Source: Paenibacillus antarcticus
Lineage (GTDB): Bacteria; Bacillota; Bacilli; Paenibacillales; Paenibacillaceae
NCBI RefSeq assembly: GCF_001637225.1
Contig: NZ_LVJI01000035.1
Location: forward strand, 84,534-148,533
DNA length: 64,000 nt
Direction of reading: 5' to 3'
In this document: positions 8,747 through 16,773 of the stretch, piece after piece
Layout of the letters: each line of letters starts with the position of its first letter
Numbering within the stretch: position 1 is the stretch's first letter
The notes under the pieces: generated by a model
What the model saw: the letters and a program-made list of their open reading frames with translations, nothing else
Database searches by the model: none
Told to the model about the DNA's origin: nothing
Made by a program: the position numbers and the translations under genes

Positions 8747-9424
8747 ATGAACCAACAATCTATTTCAAGAATGATTGACCATACGTTATTAAAGCCTGAT
8801 GCAAAGAAGGAAGATATTCAAAAGCTAGCTGAGGAGGCCAAAGTTCACAGCTTTGCTTCTGTGTGTGTGAATCCGACGTGGGTTGCAACTGCTCATGCTA
8901 TATTGAAGGATACTCCTGAAGTGAAAGTATGCACAGTCATTGGGTTTCCACTGGGGGCTTCTACACCTGAGGTTAAAGCGTTCGAAACATCCAACGCGAT
9001 CACAAATGGCGCAGGTGAAGTGGATATGGTGATTAACATTGGAGCTTTAAAAAGTAACGATGATGCATTAGTGGCACGAGATATTGCGGCCGTAGTTCAA
9101 GCGGCAAACGGAAAAGCGCTGACTAAGGTCATCATTGAGACCTGTTTGCTTTCGGATGAAGAGAAGGTACGTGCCTGTAAGTTAGCTGTTAAAGCGGGTG
9201 CTGATTATGTCAAAACTTCTACAGGTTTTTCTACAGGTGGAGCGACAAAAGAAGATATCGCATTGATGCGTGCTACGGTAGGCCCTGATATAGGTGTAAA
9301 GGCGTCAGGCGGCGTACGTAGTGCCGAAGATGCGCAAATCATGATACTAGCGGGTGCAACGAGAATTGGTACAAGCGGGGGCGTAGCTATCGCTAATGGA
9401 GAACAATCTCAAGGAAATTATTAA
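8747..9424 (+). CDS. deoC: deoxyribose-phosphate aldolase
   Basis: Cleaves 2-deoxyribose 5-phosphate to glyceraldehyde 3-phosphate and acetaldehyde, the last step in salvage of deoxynucleosides. A 225-residue class I aldolase barrel. The Schiff-base lysine is K156 in YVKTSTGF, and the proton-relay lysine is K185 in GVKASGGVR. The N-terminal IDHTLLKPDA is also diagnostic. The start follows a TAGGAGGCAG site. Unlike many Bacillales, no nucleoside transporter or pyrimidine phosphorylase gene is adjacent; deoC stands alone between its own promoter and a strong terminator. Confidence 0.97.
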   Translation: MNQQSISRMIDHTLLKPDAKKEDIQKLAEEAKVHSFASVCVNPTWVATAHAILKDTPEVKVCTVIGFPLGASTPEVKAFETSNAITNGAGEVDMVINIGALKSNDDALVARDIAAVVQAANGKALTKVIIETCLLSDEEKVRACKLAVKAGADYVKTSTGFSTGGATKEDIALMRATVGPDIGVKASGGVRSAEDAQIMILAGATRIGTSGGVAIANGEQSQGNY

Positions 9425-9449
9425 TATTTAGATGAATGATGTGAAAGTG

Positions 9450-9491
9450 AACTGACTTCCTACTCTTATTTGAGAAGGAAGTCAGTTTTTT
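9450..9491 (+). terminator. intrinsic terminator of deoC
   Basis: AACTGACTTCC stem, loop including TACTC/GAG, closing GGAAGTCAGTT and a T-run. Confidence 0.92.
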
Positions 9492-9657
9492 TGTTTAATG
9501 AATTTGAAGTAACTTATTTTATGGGAATAATCTATTTTTATCTGATGTGTTTAGTGTGAATTTGTCTGTTCAAATCTATATATTTATGAGAAAATGTGGA
9601 AGTATACCGTATGGTTATTATACCATCATATCTATGATTGATAAGGGAGGATTCATC

Positions 9658-10950
9658 ATGTCCGAAGAACAAAGCTTATCGTTTGAAACCTTGGCTGTTC
9701 ATGCTGGCCAACAGATTGACCCTACTACGTTATCGCGTGCAGTTCCATTGTACCAGACGACATCTTATGGATTCCATGATAGTGAACATGCTGCGAATTT
9801 ATTCGCACTTAAGGAGTTCGGTAATATTTATACTCGAATCATGAATCCTACAACGGATGTATTCGAGAAGAGGATTGCTGCTCTAGAAGGTGGAGCAGGT
9901 GCACTGGCTACAGCATCGGGTCAAGCAGCGATTACATTCTCCATACTTAACATTGCTGGAGCTGGTGATGAGATTGTTTCTTCGTCCAGTCTATATGGAG
10001 GAACCTATAATCTATTTGCTAATACATTAGCAAAATTGGGAATTAAGGTTCATTTCGTAGATTCAAATGATCCAGAGAACTTTCGGGCAGCGATTACGGA
10101 TAAGACAAAGGCTATTTATGCGGAGACTATTGGTAATCCCCAAGGAAATATTCTTGATGTAGAAGCGGTTGCGAATATAGCGCATGAGCATGGTCTTCCT
10201 CTTATTGTAGATAATACATTCCCAAGTCCGTACTTGCTACGCCCGATCGAACATGGCGCTGATATTGTCGTTCATTCGGCAACGAAGTTTATTGGCGGTC
10301 ATGGTACATCTATTGGCGGTGTCATTGTTGACGCTGGTAAATTCGATTGGAAAGCTAGTGGTAAATTTCCAGGTCTTACTGAACCAGATCCAAGCTACAA
10401 TGGCGTAGTCTATACAGAAGCTGTGGGGCCAGTTGCATATATTATCAAAGCTCGCGTTCAATTATTAAGAGATATGGGTTCTTCGATATCCCCATTCAAT
10501 TCTTGGTTGCTGGTACAGGGTCTGGAGACGCTTCATTTACGTATGGAACGTCATAGTGAGAATGCACTTAAGGTAGCGCAATATTTAGAGAATCATGCAG
10601 ACGTATCATGGGTCAGCTACGCAGGACTTGAAAGTCATCCTTCACACGAACTTTCTAAGAAGTATTTACCTAAGGGGCATGGCGCAATCCTGACATTTGG
10701 AATTAAGGGTGGTACAGAAGTAGGCCGGAGATTAATCGAGAATGTAAAACTATTCTCGCATCTGGCGAACGTAGGAGATTCAAAGTCACTGATCATTCAC
10801 CCTGCAAGTACGACACACCAACAATTGTCTGAGCAAGAACAAGTATCAGCAGGTGTTAAACCAGAAATGATTCGATTGTCCGTTGGAACAGAAAATATTA
10901 ATGATATTATAAGTGATTTGGAACAGGCCATTCAAGCTAGCCAGAAATAA
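9658..10950 (+). CDS. metY: O-acetylhomoserine sulfhydrylase (homocysteine synthase)
   Basis: PLP enzyme of the Cys/Met metabolism family that makes homocysteine from O-acetylhomoserine and sulfide. 430 residues, the long form typical of MetY/Met17 rather than the roughly 380-residue MetB/MetC. PLP is held by K210 in HSATKFIGGHG; other family marks are YTRIMNPTTDVFE and ETIGNPQGN. An open frame extends 37 codons further upstream, but GGGAGG lies 7 bases before the ATG at 9658 and the residues there (MSEEQSLSFETLAVHAG) are the family's normal start. No S-box riboswitch is visible in the 160-base leader, so control by SAM sensing is not supported here. Confidence 0.95.
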   Translation: MSEEQSLSFETLAVHAGQQIDPTTLSRAVPLYQTTSYGFHDSEHAANLFALKEFGNIYTRIMNPTTDVFEKRIAALEGGAGALATASGQAAITFSILNIAGAGDEIVSSSSLYGGTYNLFANTLAKLGIKVHFVDSNDPENFRAAITDKTKAIYAETIGNPQGNILDVEAVANIAHEHGLPLIVDNTFPSPYLLRPIEHGADIVVHSATKFIGGHGTSIGGVIVDAGKFDWKASGKFPGLTEPDPSYNGVVYTEAVGPVAYIIKARVQLLRDMGSSISPFNSWLLVQGLETLHLRMERHSENALKVAQYLENHADVSWVSYAGLESHPSHELSKKYLPKGHGAILTFGIKGGTEVGRRLIENVKLFSHLANVGDSKSLIIHPASTTHQQLSEQEQVSAGVKPEMIRLSVGTENINDIISDLEQAIQASQK

Positions 10951-11005
10951 GTGAGTGGCATTTAGGCAACACGGGATGTTCATTTAAACAATAATTCATA
11001 TATCT

Positions 11006-11049
11006 AGGCACTTTGTCCCTTCGAAAGGAAGGGGAAAGTGCCTTTTTTT
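11006..11049 (+). terminator. intrinsic terminator of metY
   Basis: AGGCACTTT stem with an inner CCCTT/AAGGG step, closing AAAGTGCCT and seven T residues. Confidence 0.92.
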
Positions 11050-11145
11050 GTGTATAAATAGGTAATGGCTGTATATTTTTAATAATGGCTTAATACGCTT
11101 ATGTATGTTCGTTATTTCGATGAGAAAAGAGGGTGGACAGCGATT

Positions 11146-12348
11146 ATGAACCGTAAAGAGGATCATTATTCTTGCAATGGAACAACAGGAGGTTCAAGTA
11201 TCAGCAATGTGAAAGCGCTATTCTCCCTTAGTGGGCAGGAGCAAGCTGTGGCTGAGAATGAACAAGGTTGGGTGCAAGATGATTATTTGTTCCGAAGTGA
11301 AGGAGACCTCTACAGGACACATGCTGATCATCTAGCTGTCAAAGCAAGTTCATTATCGGAATTGCTCTCACTTGTGGAGCTTGTTGAGATAGGAACAATA
11401 TCGCGGGAAGAAGCATTAATGAGCATAGATGCCGATTGTTTTCGTAAGATTGTAGGGGATATTGAATATTCTCATCAGGGTTATCATGAAATGCCTTCCC
11501 CTCAGAAATTACTCTTATGGAGTGATCAAGTAAGAAATCTGAAGGTATTCACTGGTGGAATAACTCCGAAGGAAGTATGGATAGGAAAATTCATGGGTGT
11601 GAGTGGTTTAGGTTTAGTGCGTTGTGAAGAATTGTTGAAGATGGAACCCTTAAAGAGTATTATTCCCACTGAATGGATGAGGGATGAGGAGATTGCTGTA
11701 CCTATGCAGCGACGACTATTATGTCTGCTTCAAGAACAATGGGAATCGTTATTGTACGCGCTTCAAGGGATGCCTGTGACAATTAGCTTGATGCGGACAT
11801 CCGATGGCACGACCTGTTCTTACTTTACGGATGGAATTCAAGATATTCAGATTGAGGCTTTGTTTCGTGCGATGCGAGCTTGTGAACAGCAGGGAATAGA
11901 TTGTATTGTGGATATTGTAGTGAATCATCCAGCAAGTGCAGAACAATTTGAAGATGGAGTTCGTTTCATTGATCAGGTTGCGGAACAGACATTGGGACAT
12001 TTACGCCGTTCAATTAAATATAGAGTGGGGGCACTAATCCCTTGGAATATCCGATCATCCATTGCATCAGATCTTGCACGAGTTACGAACTTATTGGTAG
12101 TGGAATGGGACGAAAGATATGGGACCTCTCTGGTTGATTCAACGATCATAGGAGTCTATCATCATATTAGACTCATCCATCCACGTATTCATATTAGAGC
12201 AGTAGGGCATTTAACGAGTGAGGATCTTCCTGTCATTTACGGAATGGGAATGGATCAGATTAGTTGTGATCCACAAGAAGTACCCGTTATGCGTATAGCT
12301 GCGGCACAATTGGAATTAATGGAGCAAGTAATTGGAGTTCATTTATAG
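11146..12348 (+). CDS. degenerate pyruvate phosphate dikinase-like protein (pseudoenzyme candidate)
   Basis: 400 residues that read as a shrunken relative of the C-terminal half of PPDK. Matching landmarks, in PPDK order: a linker with ISREEAL (about 84-90), GVSGLGLVRCEELL (about 150, like PPDK GAEGIGLCRTEHMF), PMQRRLL followed by ALQGMPVTISL (about 186-215, like LPMQR...GLPVTIRLLD), and SCDPQEVPVMRIAAAQ (about 373-388, like SCSPFRVPIARLAAAQ). The ATP-grasp domain and the phosphohistidine motif (GGMTSHAAV) are missing. In the barrel the MIE metal/substrate motif reads LIP and the GTNDLTQ segment reads VEWDERYG, while the late Cys remains. Normal PEP chemistry therefore looks impossible. The ATG at 11146 is preferred to 11101 because only it has a purine-rich GAGGGTGG upstream. 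It could be a regulator or scaffold; the role is unknown. Confidence 0.75.
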   Translation: MNRKEDHYSCNGTTGGSSISNVKALFSLSGQEQAVAENEQGWVQDDYLFRSEGDLYRTHADHLAVKASSLSELLSLVELVEIGTISREEALMSIDADCFRKIVGDIEYSHQGYHEMPSPQKLLLWSDQVRNLKVFTGGITPKEVWIGKFMGVSGLGLVRCEELLKMEPLKSIIPTEWMRDEEIAVPMQRRLLCLLQEQWESLLYALQGMPVTISLMRTSDGTTCSYFTDGIQDIQIEALFRAMRACEQQGIDCIVDIVVNHPASAEQFEDGVRFIDQVAEQTLGHLRRSIKYRVGALIPWNIRSSIASDLARVTNLLVVEWDERYGTSLVDSTIIGVYHHIRLIHPRIHIRAVGHLTSEDLPVIYGMGMDQISCDPQEVPVMRIAAAQLELMEQVIGVHL

Positions 12349-12362
12349 AACTTATAATAGCG

Positions 12363-12417
12363 ACCTGAATGTGAGAACGTTGTCTGTGACACGTTGGTCA
12401 CCTTCAGGTTTTTTAGA
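12363..12417 (+). terminator. intrinsic terminator
   Basis: ACCTGAA-x-GTGA stem closing with TCAC-x-TTCAGGT and a T-run; ends the PPDK-like gene. Confidence 0.8.
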
Positions 12418-12475
12418 ATATATAAAATTATAAGTTACATGGACGCTACTGCTTGGAAGTGTAGAATGTTGCCTA

Positions 12476-12504
12476 TTTACTTGCCATCAATAAAGGAATA
12501 TAAT
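12476..12504 (+). promoter_or_regulatory. promoter candidate of the metal ATPase gene
   Basis: TTTACT at 12476-12481, 17-base spacer, perfect TATAAT at 12499-12504. A second possible promoter, TTGTGA (12517-12522) with TATAAG (12539-12544), lies closer and would place its start just before the first Fur-like box. Confidence 0.5.
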
Positions 12505-12553
12505 ACTGCTATAAAGTTGTGATAGGGAAAAATAATTGTATAAGTACAATAAA

Positions 12554-12568
12554 TGATTTTCATTCTCA
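12554..12568 (+). promoter_or_regulatory. Fur-like box 1
   Basis: TGATTTTCATTCTCA agrees with the 7-1-7 Fur consensus TGATAATNATTATCA at 12 of 14 informative positions, counted by eye. It lies about 90 bases upstream of the metal ATPase start. Confidence 0.6.
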
Positions 12569-12573
12569 TTTAC

Positions 12574-12603
12574 CATGCTGCTCCGGATACCCGGAGCAGC
12601 ATG
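12574..12603 (+). terminator. 13-bp perfect hairpin in the metal ATPase leader
   Basis: CATGCTGCTCCGG and its exact complement around an ATAC loop. TGCCATTTTTAGG follows, so there is a T5 tract six bases after the stem: a weak terminator or attenuator shape. It lies between two Fur-like boxes in the leader. Confidence 0.6.
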
Positions 12604-12626
12604 TGCCATTTTTAGGGGCATAATAA

Positions 12627-12641
12627 TGCAAATCATTCTCA
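12627..12641 (+). promoter_or_regulatory. Fur-like box 2
   Basis: TGCAAATCATTCTCA agrees with the Fur consensus at 11 of 14 positions and shares TCATTCTCA with box 1. It ends only a few bases before the ribosome site of the metal ATPase gene. Confidence 0.45.
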
Positions 12642-12658
12642 AATGAAAGGTGATTAAC

Positions 12659-14620
12659 ATGGACAATACTCTGAAAGTTTTATCAAGAAAAGTGCCGTTT
12701 GTTGCGCGGAAAATGGATAATCAGCCTAATCCCAACAAAAGGGGAAGATTTGATCTACGTAGTATGCTGCGTAATAAGGAGATGCTTGCTGCGTTAGGAA
12801 GTGGAGTACTTACATTTATAGCGTGGTCAGTCGGATATTGGTCCGAGTACCTATCGATCTTAGTGTATGTTGCGGCTTATACAATAGGGGGATGGACTAC
12901 AGCAAAAGAAGCTGTGTATACGTTAGTTAAAAATCGTGAGCTTGATGTTAATTTGCTTATGATCGCCGCAGCACTGGGCGCAGCTACAATAGGCTACTGG
13001 AATGAGGGCGCTTTGCTTATCTTTATTTTTGCTTTAAGTGGCGCATTGGAGAGTTACACCATGGAGCGAAGTAAGAAAGATATCTCGTCTTTAATGGCTC
13101 TGAAACCAGAGACGGCTCTAAAGATTGAGGATGGTGAAATGATACAGGTTGGTATTGAACAACTTGAGATTGGAGACCTGTTTCTGGTTAAGCCAGGTGA
13201 ATTGATTCCAGCAGATGGTTGTATTCAACGGGGATATTCTGCGGTTAATCAAGCCTCCATCACAGGTGAAGGTATCCCTGTCGATCGTACGACTGGAGAT
13301 ACTGTCTATGCCGGTACGCTCAACGGCGAAGGTGTATTGTATGTCGAAGTGAATCAATCAGCTGAATCTACGGTATTTGCCAAAATTATCAGACTTGTCG
13401 AGGAAGCGGAGAGTGAAGTACCTCAATCGCAACGCTTCATTAAACGATTTGAATCGGTCTATGCACGTATTGTAGTTACGGTAACACTAGCTATCATCTT
13501 CCTACTACCTCTTCTGCTCGGATGGAGCTTTGGAATGGCGTTCTATAAAGCTATGGTATTTCTTGTTGTTGCCTCGCCATGCGCGTTAGTATCATCGATT
13601 ATGCCTGTTATGCTGTCGGCTATCTCAAATCGTGCACGTAGAGGAATTCTTTTTAAGGGTGGAGCTCATGTGGAGAACATAGCGCTGACATCTGTGGTAG
13701 CTTTTGATAAGACGGGGACATTGACGATGGGAACACCACAGGTGACAGATTTTATTGTGGATGAGCGTTACAACCGTGATGAATTACTTGCCATATGTGC
13801 CTCTGTAGAACAGTTATCTGAACATCCACTAGCAAAGGCTATACTGCGAAAATCGCAGGGAGAGGGACTCCAATTGAAAGCTGTTGATAACGCTCAGTCA
13901 ATGACGGGGTGGGGAATGTCTGCCGAGGTAGATGGAACCGTATGGAGAATTGGAAAATGTGATATTCTTGATGGTTCAACAGATGAATTGAAGTCGAGCT
14001 GGAAAGATCAGAGAGGTCGCTTCATTGCGGAGGGAAAGACCGTATCTATTATTATGGATGGTGACCAAGTAGCGGGGCTGATTGCATTACAGGATACAAT
14101 ACGACCTCAGGCGGTACGTGCAGTGCGGTCATTACAAGCCTTAGGTATTCGCGTGGCTATGCTTACAGGAGATCATCGGGATACAGCACAGGTGATTGGT
14201 GAGCAGATTGGTGTTGATTGGATTTATGCAGATCTTCATCCGGAAGCAAAGGTTAACCATGTCAAAGAATTAAGGGAGAGATATGGGCATGTGGTTATGG
14301 TAGGAGACGGTGTTAATGATGCTCCTGCACTGGCTACGGCAACCGTCGGGATCGGTATGGGAATGAACGGAAGCGGTACAGCTTTAGAAGTGGCAGATGT
14401 CGTTCTTATGAATGACAATATTGAGGAGATTGCTAGTACAATTAAGCTTGCACGACGTGCCCAAAGGGTAATTAAACAAAATATGGTGTTCTCGATCAGT
14501 ATCATTCTAATTCTAATTATTAGTAACTTTATAGGAAATATTGCTCTTCCTCTAGGTGTGATAGGGCATGAGGGAAGCACGATATTAGTGATTGTGAATG
14601 GGCTACGACTGCTTAGATGA
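12659..14620 (+). CDS. P1B-4 type heavy-metal exporting ATPase (PfeT/ZosA-like)
   Basis: ATP-driven metal efflux pump of 653 residues. It has no N-terminal HMA metal-binding domain. Helices about 50-125 are followed by the actuator domain with TGE in SITGEGIPV, the membrane SPC motif near residue 307, the phosphorylated Asp in FDKTGTLTMG (about 350), the hinge GDGVNDAPAL, and HEGST near residue 637 in the last helices. SPC plus HEGG/ST defines the P1B-4 group, whose known members export Fe(II), Co(II) or related ions; B. subtilis PfeT is an Fe(II) exporter. The start at ATG 12659 is set by GAAAGGTG 6 bases upstream; the GTG at 12650 lies inside that site. Two Fur-like boxes precede it, which supports iron as a substrate or signal. 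Confidence 0.92.
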   Translation: MDNTLKVLSRKVPFVARKMDNQPNPNKRGRFDLRSMLRNKEMLAALGSGVLTFIAWSVGYWSEYLSILVYVAAYTIGGWTTAKEAVYTLVKNRELDVNLLMIAAALGAATIGYWNEGALLIFIFALSGALESYTMERSKKDISSLMALKPETALKIEDGEMIQVGIEQLEIGDLFLVKPGELIPADGCIQRGYSAVNQASITGEGIPVDRTTGDTVYAGTLNGEGVLYVEVNQSAESTVFAKIIRLVEEAESEVPQSQRFIKRFESVYARIVVTVTLAIIFLLPLLLGWSFGMAFYKAMVFLVVASPCALVSSIMPVMLSAISNRARRGILFKGGAHVENIALTSVVAFDKTGTLTMGTPQVTDFIVDERYNRDELLAICASVEQLSEHPLAKAILRKSQGEGLQLKAVDNAQSMTGWGMSAEVDGTVWRIGKCDILDGSTDELKSSWKDQRGRFIAEGKTVSIIMDGDQVAGLIALQDTIRPQAVRAVRSLQALGIRVAMLTGDHRDTAQVIGEQIGVDWIYADLHPEAKVNHVKELRERYGHVVMVGDGVNDAPALATATVGIGMGMNGSGTALEVADVVLMNDNIEEIASTIKLARRAQRVIKQNMVFSISIILILIISNFIGNIALPLGVIGHEGSTILVIVNGLRLLR

Positions 14621-14635
14621 TCTGTAACAAATAAG

Positions 14636-14664
14636 TTGACAAATAGATGGTTTTGAAACATAAT
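14636..14664 (+). promoter_or_regulatory. strong sigma-A promoter of the thioredoxin reductase gene
   Basis: TTGACA at 14636-14641 (perfect), 17-base spacer, CATAAT at 14659-14664 (5 of 6). The transcription start should fall near 14671. Confidence 0.75.
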
Positions 14665-14674
14665 ATTTACTATA

Positions 14675-14689
14675 TAATAATTATTATAA
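14675..14689 (+). promoter_or_regulatory. PerR box
   Basis: TAATAATTATTATAA matches the PerR consensus TTATAATNATTATAA at 13 of 14 informative positions and the Fur consensus at 12, so PerR is favoured. It sits about 3-18 bases after the predicted transcription start, a normal place for a repressor. Confidence 0.7.
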
Positions 14690-14744
14690 TTAACAATTTC
14701 AAATGATATTTATACACACTACTATTTTATTGGGGGAAGCCTAT

Positions 14745-15686
14745 ATGTACAAATCTATTATTGTTGGAACAGGTCCAGCAGGATTAACCGCTGCGATTTA
14801 CTTGGCTCGTGCTAATATGAAACCACTCGTTATTGAAGGACCACAACCAGGTGGACAATTAACTACAACGACTGAAATTGAGAATTTCCCAGGGTTTCCT
14901 GATGGTATTATGGGTCCTGAATTGATGGATAACATGCGTAAGCAAGCCGAACGTTTTGGTGCAGAGTTCAGAACAGGATGGGTCAACAGCGTAGAACTAG
15001 GAAGTCGTCCATTTAAGTTGAATGTAGAGGGAATCGGAGAATTGGTTACTGAAACGCTTATTCTTTCCACGGGAGCGACAGCTAAGTATCTAGGTATTCC
15101 TGGTGAGCAGGATAATATCGGACGTGGTGTAAGTACATGTGCAACGTGCGACGGATTCTTTTTCCGTGGGAAAGAGATTGTAGTTATCGGTGGTGGGGAC
15201 TCCGCACTTGAGGAAGCTAACTTCTTAACTAGATTTGCTTCAAAGGTTACGCTTGTTAACCGTCGTGAGGAATTACGTGCATCGAAGATTATGCAAGATC
15301 GAGTTCGAGCTAATGATAAAGTAGAGTGGTCTCTGAACCGTACACCTCTTGAAGTATCCGCTAATGAGAAGGGTGTTAATGGTCTTAAGGTGATGAATAA
15401 TCAGACAGGCCAAGAAGAGCTGATTGAGGCAAGTGGCGTGTTTGTAGCAATCGGTCACCACCCGAACACGGCATTTCTAGGTGGGAAAATCACAACAGAT
15501 GCGAATGGATATATTGTTGTGACACCAGGGACAACTGAGACGAATATCCCAGGCGTATTTGCTTGTGGTGATGTTCAGGATACGAAGTACAGACAAGCGA
15601 TTACGGCGGCTGGTAGTGGCTGTATGGCAGCAATGGACTGTGAAAAGTATATTGAAAGCCTTGAATATAGCGAAGTTAAGATTTAA
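14745..15686 (+). CDS. trxB: thioredoxin reductase-type flavoprotein
   Basis: NADPH- and FAD-dependent disulfide reductase of 313 residues. The FAD-binding GTGPAGLTAAIYLARA lies at the N-terminus, the redox pair is CATC at about residues 132-135, the NADPH-binding GGGDSALEEA near 148, and the FAD-closing GDVQD near 275. The open frame starts at 14703, but GGGGGAAG lies 8 bases before ATG 14745 and the residues there fit the family. The PerR box and promoter upstream predict induction by peroxide. The glutaredoxin-like gene 78 bases downstream has no terminator before it, so the pair is an operon. Whether this is the only TrxB of the organism or a stress paralogue cannot be told from the window. 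Confidence 0.94.
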   Translation: MYKSIIVGTGPAGLTAAIYLARANMKPLVIEGPQPGGQLTTTTEIENFPGFPDGIMGPELMDNMRKQAERFGAEFRTGWVNSVELGSRPFKLNVEGIGELVTETLILSTGATAKYLGIPGEQDNIGRGVSTCATCDGFFFRGKEIVVIGGGDSALEEANFLTRFASKVTLVNRREELRASKIMQDRVRANDKVEWSLNRTPLEVSANEKGVNGLKVMNNQTGQEELIEASGVFVAIGHHPNTAFLGGKITTDANGYIVVTPGTTETNIPGVFACGDVQDTKYRQAITAAGSGCMAAMDCEKYIESLEYSEVKI

Positions 15687-15764
15687 TATAGCGAATAAGA
15701 GTACTCATGTTACGCAGTATAGGGTTGAAGAAGTAAGAATAGTATAAATAAAGGAGAGATTAGT

Positions 15765-16001
15765 ATGGAAAATGTTATCGTGTACACAAGTTCAAACTGT
15801 CCTCATTGTCGTCAGGTGAAAGGATATTTAGCTGACAAAGGGATTCAATATGAAGAACGTAATATTGAGACAAATGATGATTTCGCTCAACAAGTATGGG
15901 ATATGGGACTTAGAGCTGTTCCCGTTACTGTTATTGGTGAACATAAGATCGTAGGTATGAATACGACACAGTTCAATAGAGCATTGAATCCAGAAGCATA
16001 A
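15765..16001 (+). CDS. glutaredoxin/NrdH-like redoxin
   Basis: A 78-residue glutaredoxin-fold protein. The CPHC active site is at residues 12-15, with the cis-proline in AVPVTVI and the C-terminal GMNTTQFNRAL typical of the family. NrdH-type redoxins are reduced directly by thioredoxin reductase, and this gene follows a trxB in the same transcript, so that partner is likely. Candidate clients are ribonucleotide reductase or oxidised proteins. The start follows AAAGGAGAGATTAGT. A strong terminator follows 15 bases after the stop. Confidence 0.93.
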   Translation: MENVIVYTSSNCPHCRQVKGYLADKGIQYEERNIETNDDFAQQVWDMGLRAVPVTVIGEHKIVGMNTTQFNRALNPEA

Positions 16002-16015
16002 TTAATAAATGGAGA

Positions 16016-16056
16016 AAGGCTTCACCTTCCAATTAGAGGAGGGTGAAGCCTTTTTT
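16016..16056 (+). terminator. intrinsic terminator of the trxB-redoxin operon
   Basis: AAGGCTTCACC-x-TCC stem, loop AATTAGA, closing GGA-x-GGTGAAGCCTT and a T-run. Confidence 0.92.
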
Positions 16057-16155
16057 GTGTACCATAATAAGATAGGTTAAGATCTCATATGTTATATGAC
16101 ATCACTAGTTGTGAAAGCTAGAATTTTAAGATGACCAACTATTCATTTAGCCTCG

Positions 16156-16368
16156 TCAAAAAAATATCAGCATGCTGGCTTGGAATACAACATACGTAAG
16201 TACACCTGCAAGGATAAGCGTAAATCCGGACTTACGCTTGGCCTGGAAGAATCGCAAGATGGCGAGGCTGAATAATGGAGCAATCACCAGCAGAAATAAT
16301 AATACAGTGATGAACATTTGTGCCGAGATATTAGAAGTATCAACGTAGGTCAAGGAACCTCTCTCCAT
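16156..16368 (-). CDS. small two-helix membrane protein
   Basis: About 70 residues: a short polar N-terminus, one hydrophobic helix (about 18-38), a basic loop RFFQAKRKS and a second helix (about 48-69), giving a hairpin in the membrane. The open frame runs further upstream, but that part has no hydrophobic or family-like character. The ATG at 16368 has no clear ribosome site. A TTG five codons downstream (16353) is preceded by GGAGAGAGG at about 4 bases, so the real protein may begin there with about 65 residues. No family recognised. Confidence 0.55.
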   Translation of the reverse strand: MERGSLTYVDTSNISAQMFITVLLFLLVIAPLFSLAILRFFQAKRKSGFTLILAGVLTYVVFQASMLIFF

Positions 16369-16605
16369 TTCATAAATGATATGACTGAAATCACAATCGT
16401 TATTTCTATTATAACGAAATTCTTCCGTAGTGACGCTATAAAAGAAGGCGAAAATGCGAATTATAGTTAAATCATTCCTGTAAATGGGCAATGATGGAGA
16501 AGTAGAAAATGCTCGGCTCGGGTAGTAAGGGGAATTTTCATATATTCTACGCATATATTTAATTATTAGAGATCGAGAATTATGTTATGGAAGGAGAGAG
16601 CACGT

Positions 16606-16773
16606 ATGACAACGTACTTATTCAACTTACATAATAAGGATGTGATACAATATTTGTGTGAATTAAGTAGAGAAAGGCAGGGTGTTCATGAGAGATGGTC
16701 GCTATCGACTTGTAAAAGTACTGCTAATCGGAATGTTAATGACGGTTGCAGTTCCAAGGACCGTGAACTTTGA
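16606..16773 (+). CDS. candidate small ORF overlapping the transglutaminase gene start
   Basis: A 55-codon frame (MTTYLFNLHNKDVIQY...) whose ATG is preceded by AAGGAGAG at 8 bases, a better ribosome site than that of the gene it overlaps. Its last 86 bases lie inside the transglutaminase-like gene in another frame. No family resemblance was seen and the second half is biased by the overlap. It could be a translated leader that couples to the downstream gene, or chance. Confidence 0.3.
   Translation: MTTYLFNLHNKDVIQYLCELSRERQGVHERWSLSTCKSTANRNVNDGCSSKDREL

Noticed and set aside
9493..9657. S-box (SAM) riboswitch before metY
   Set aside because: None of the conserved S-box helices or the CTTATCAAGAG start could be found; only a tiny ATGGT/ACCAT hairpin is present.
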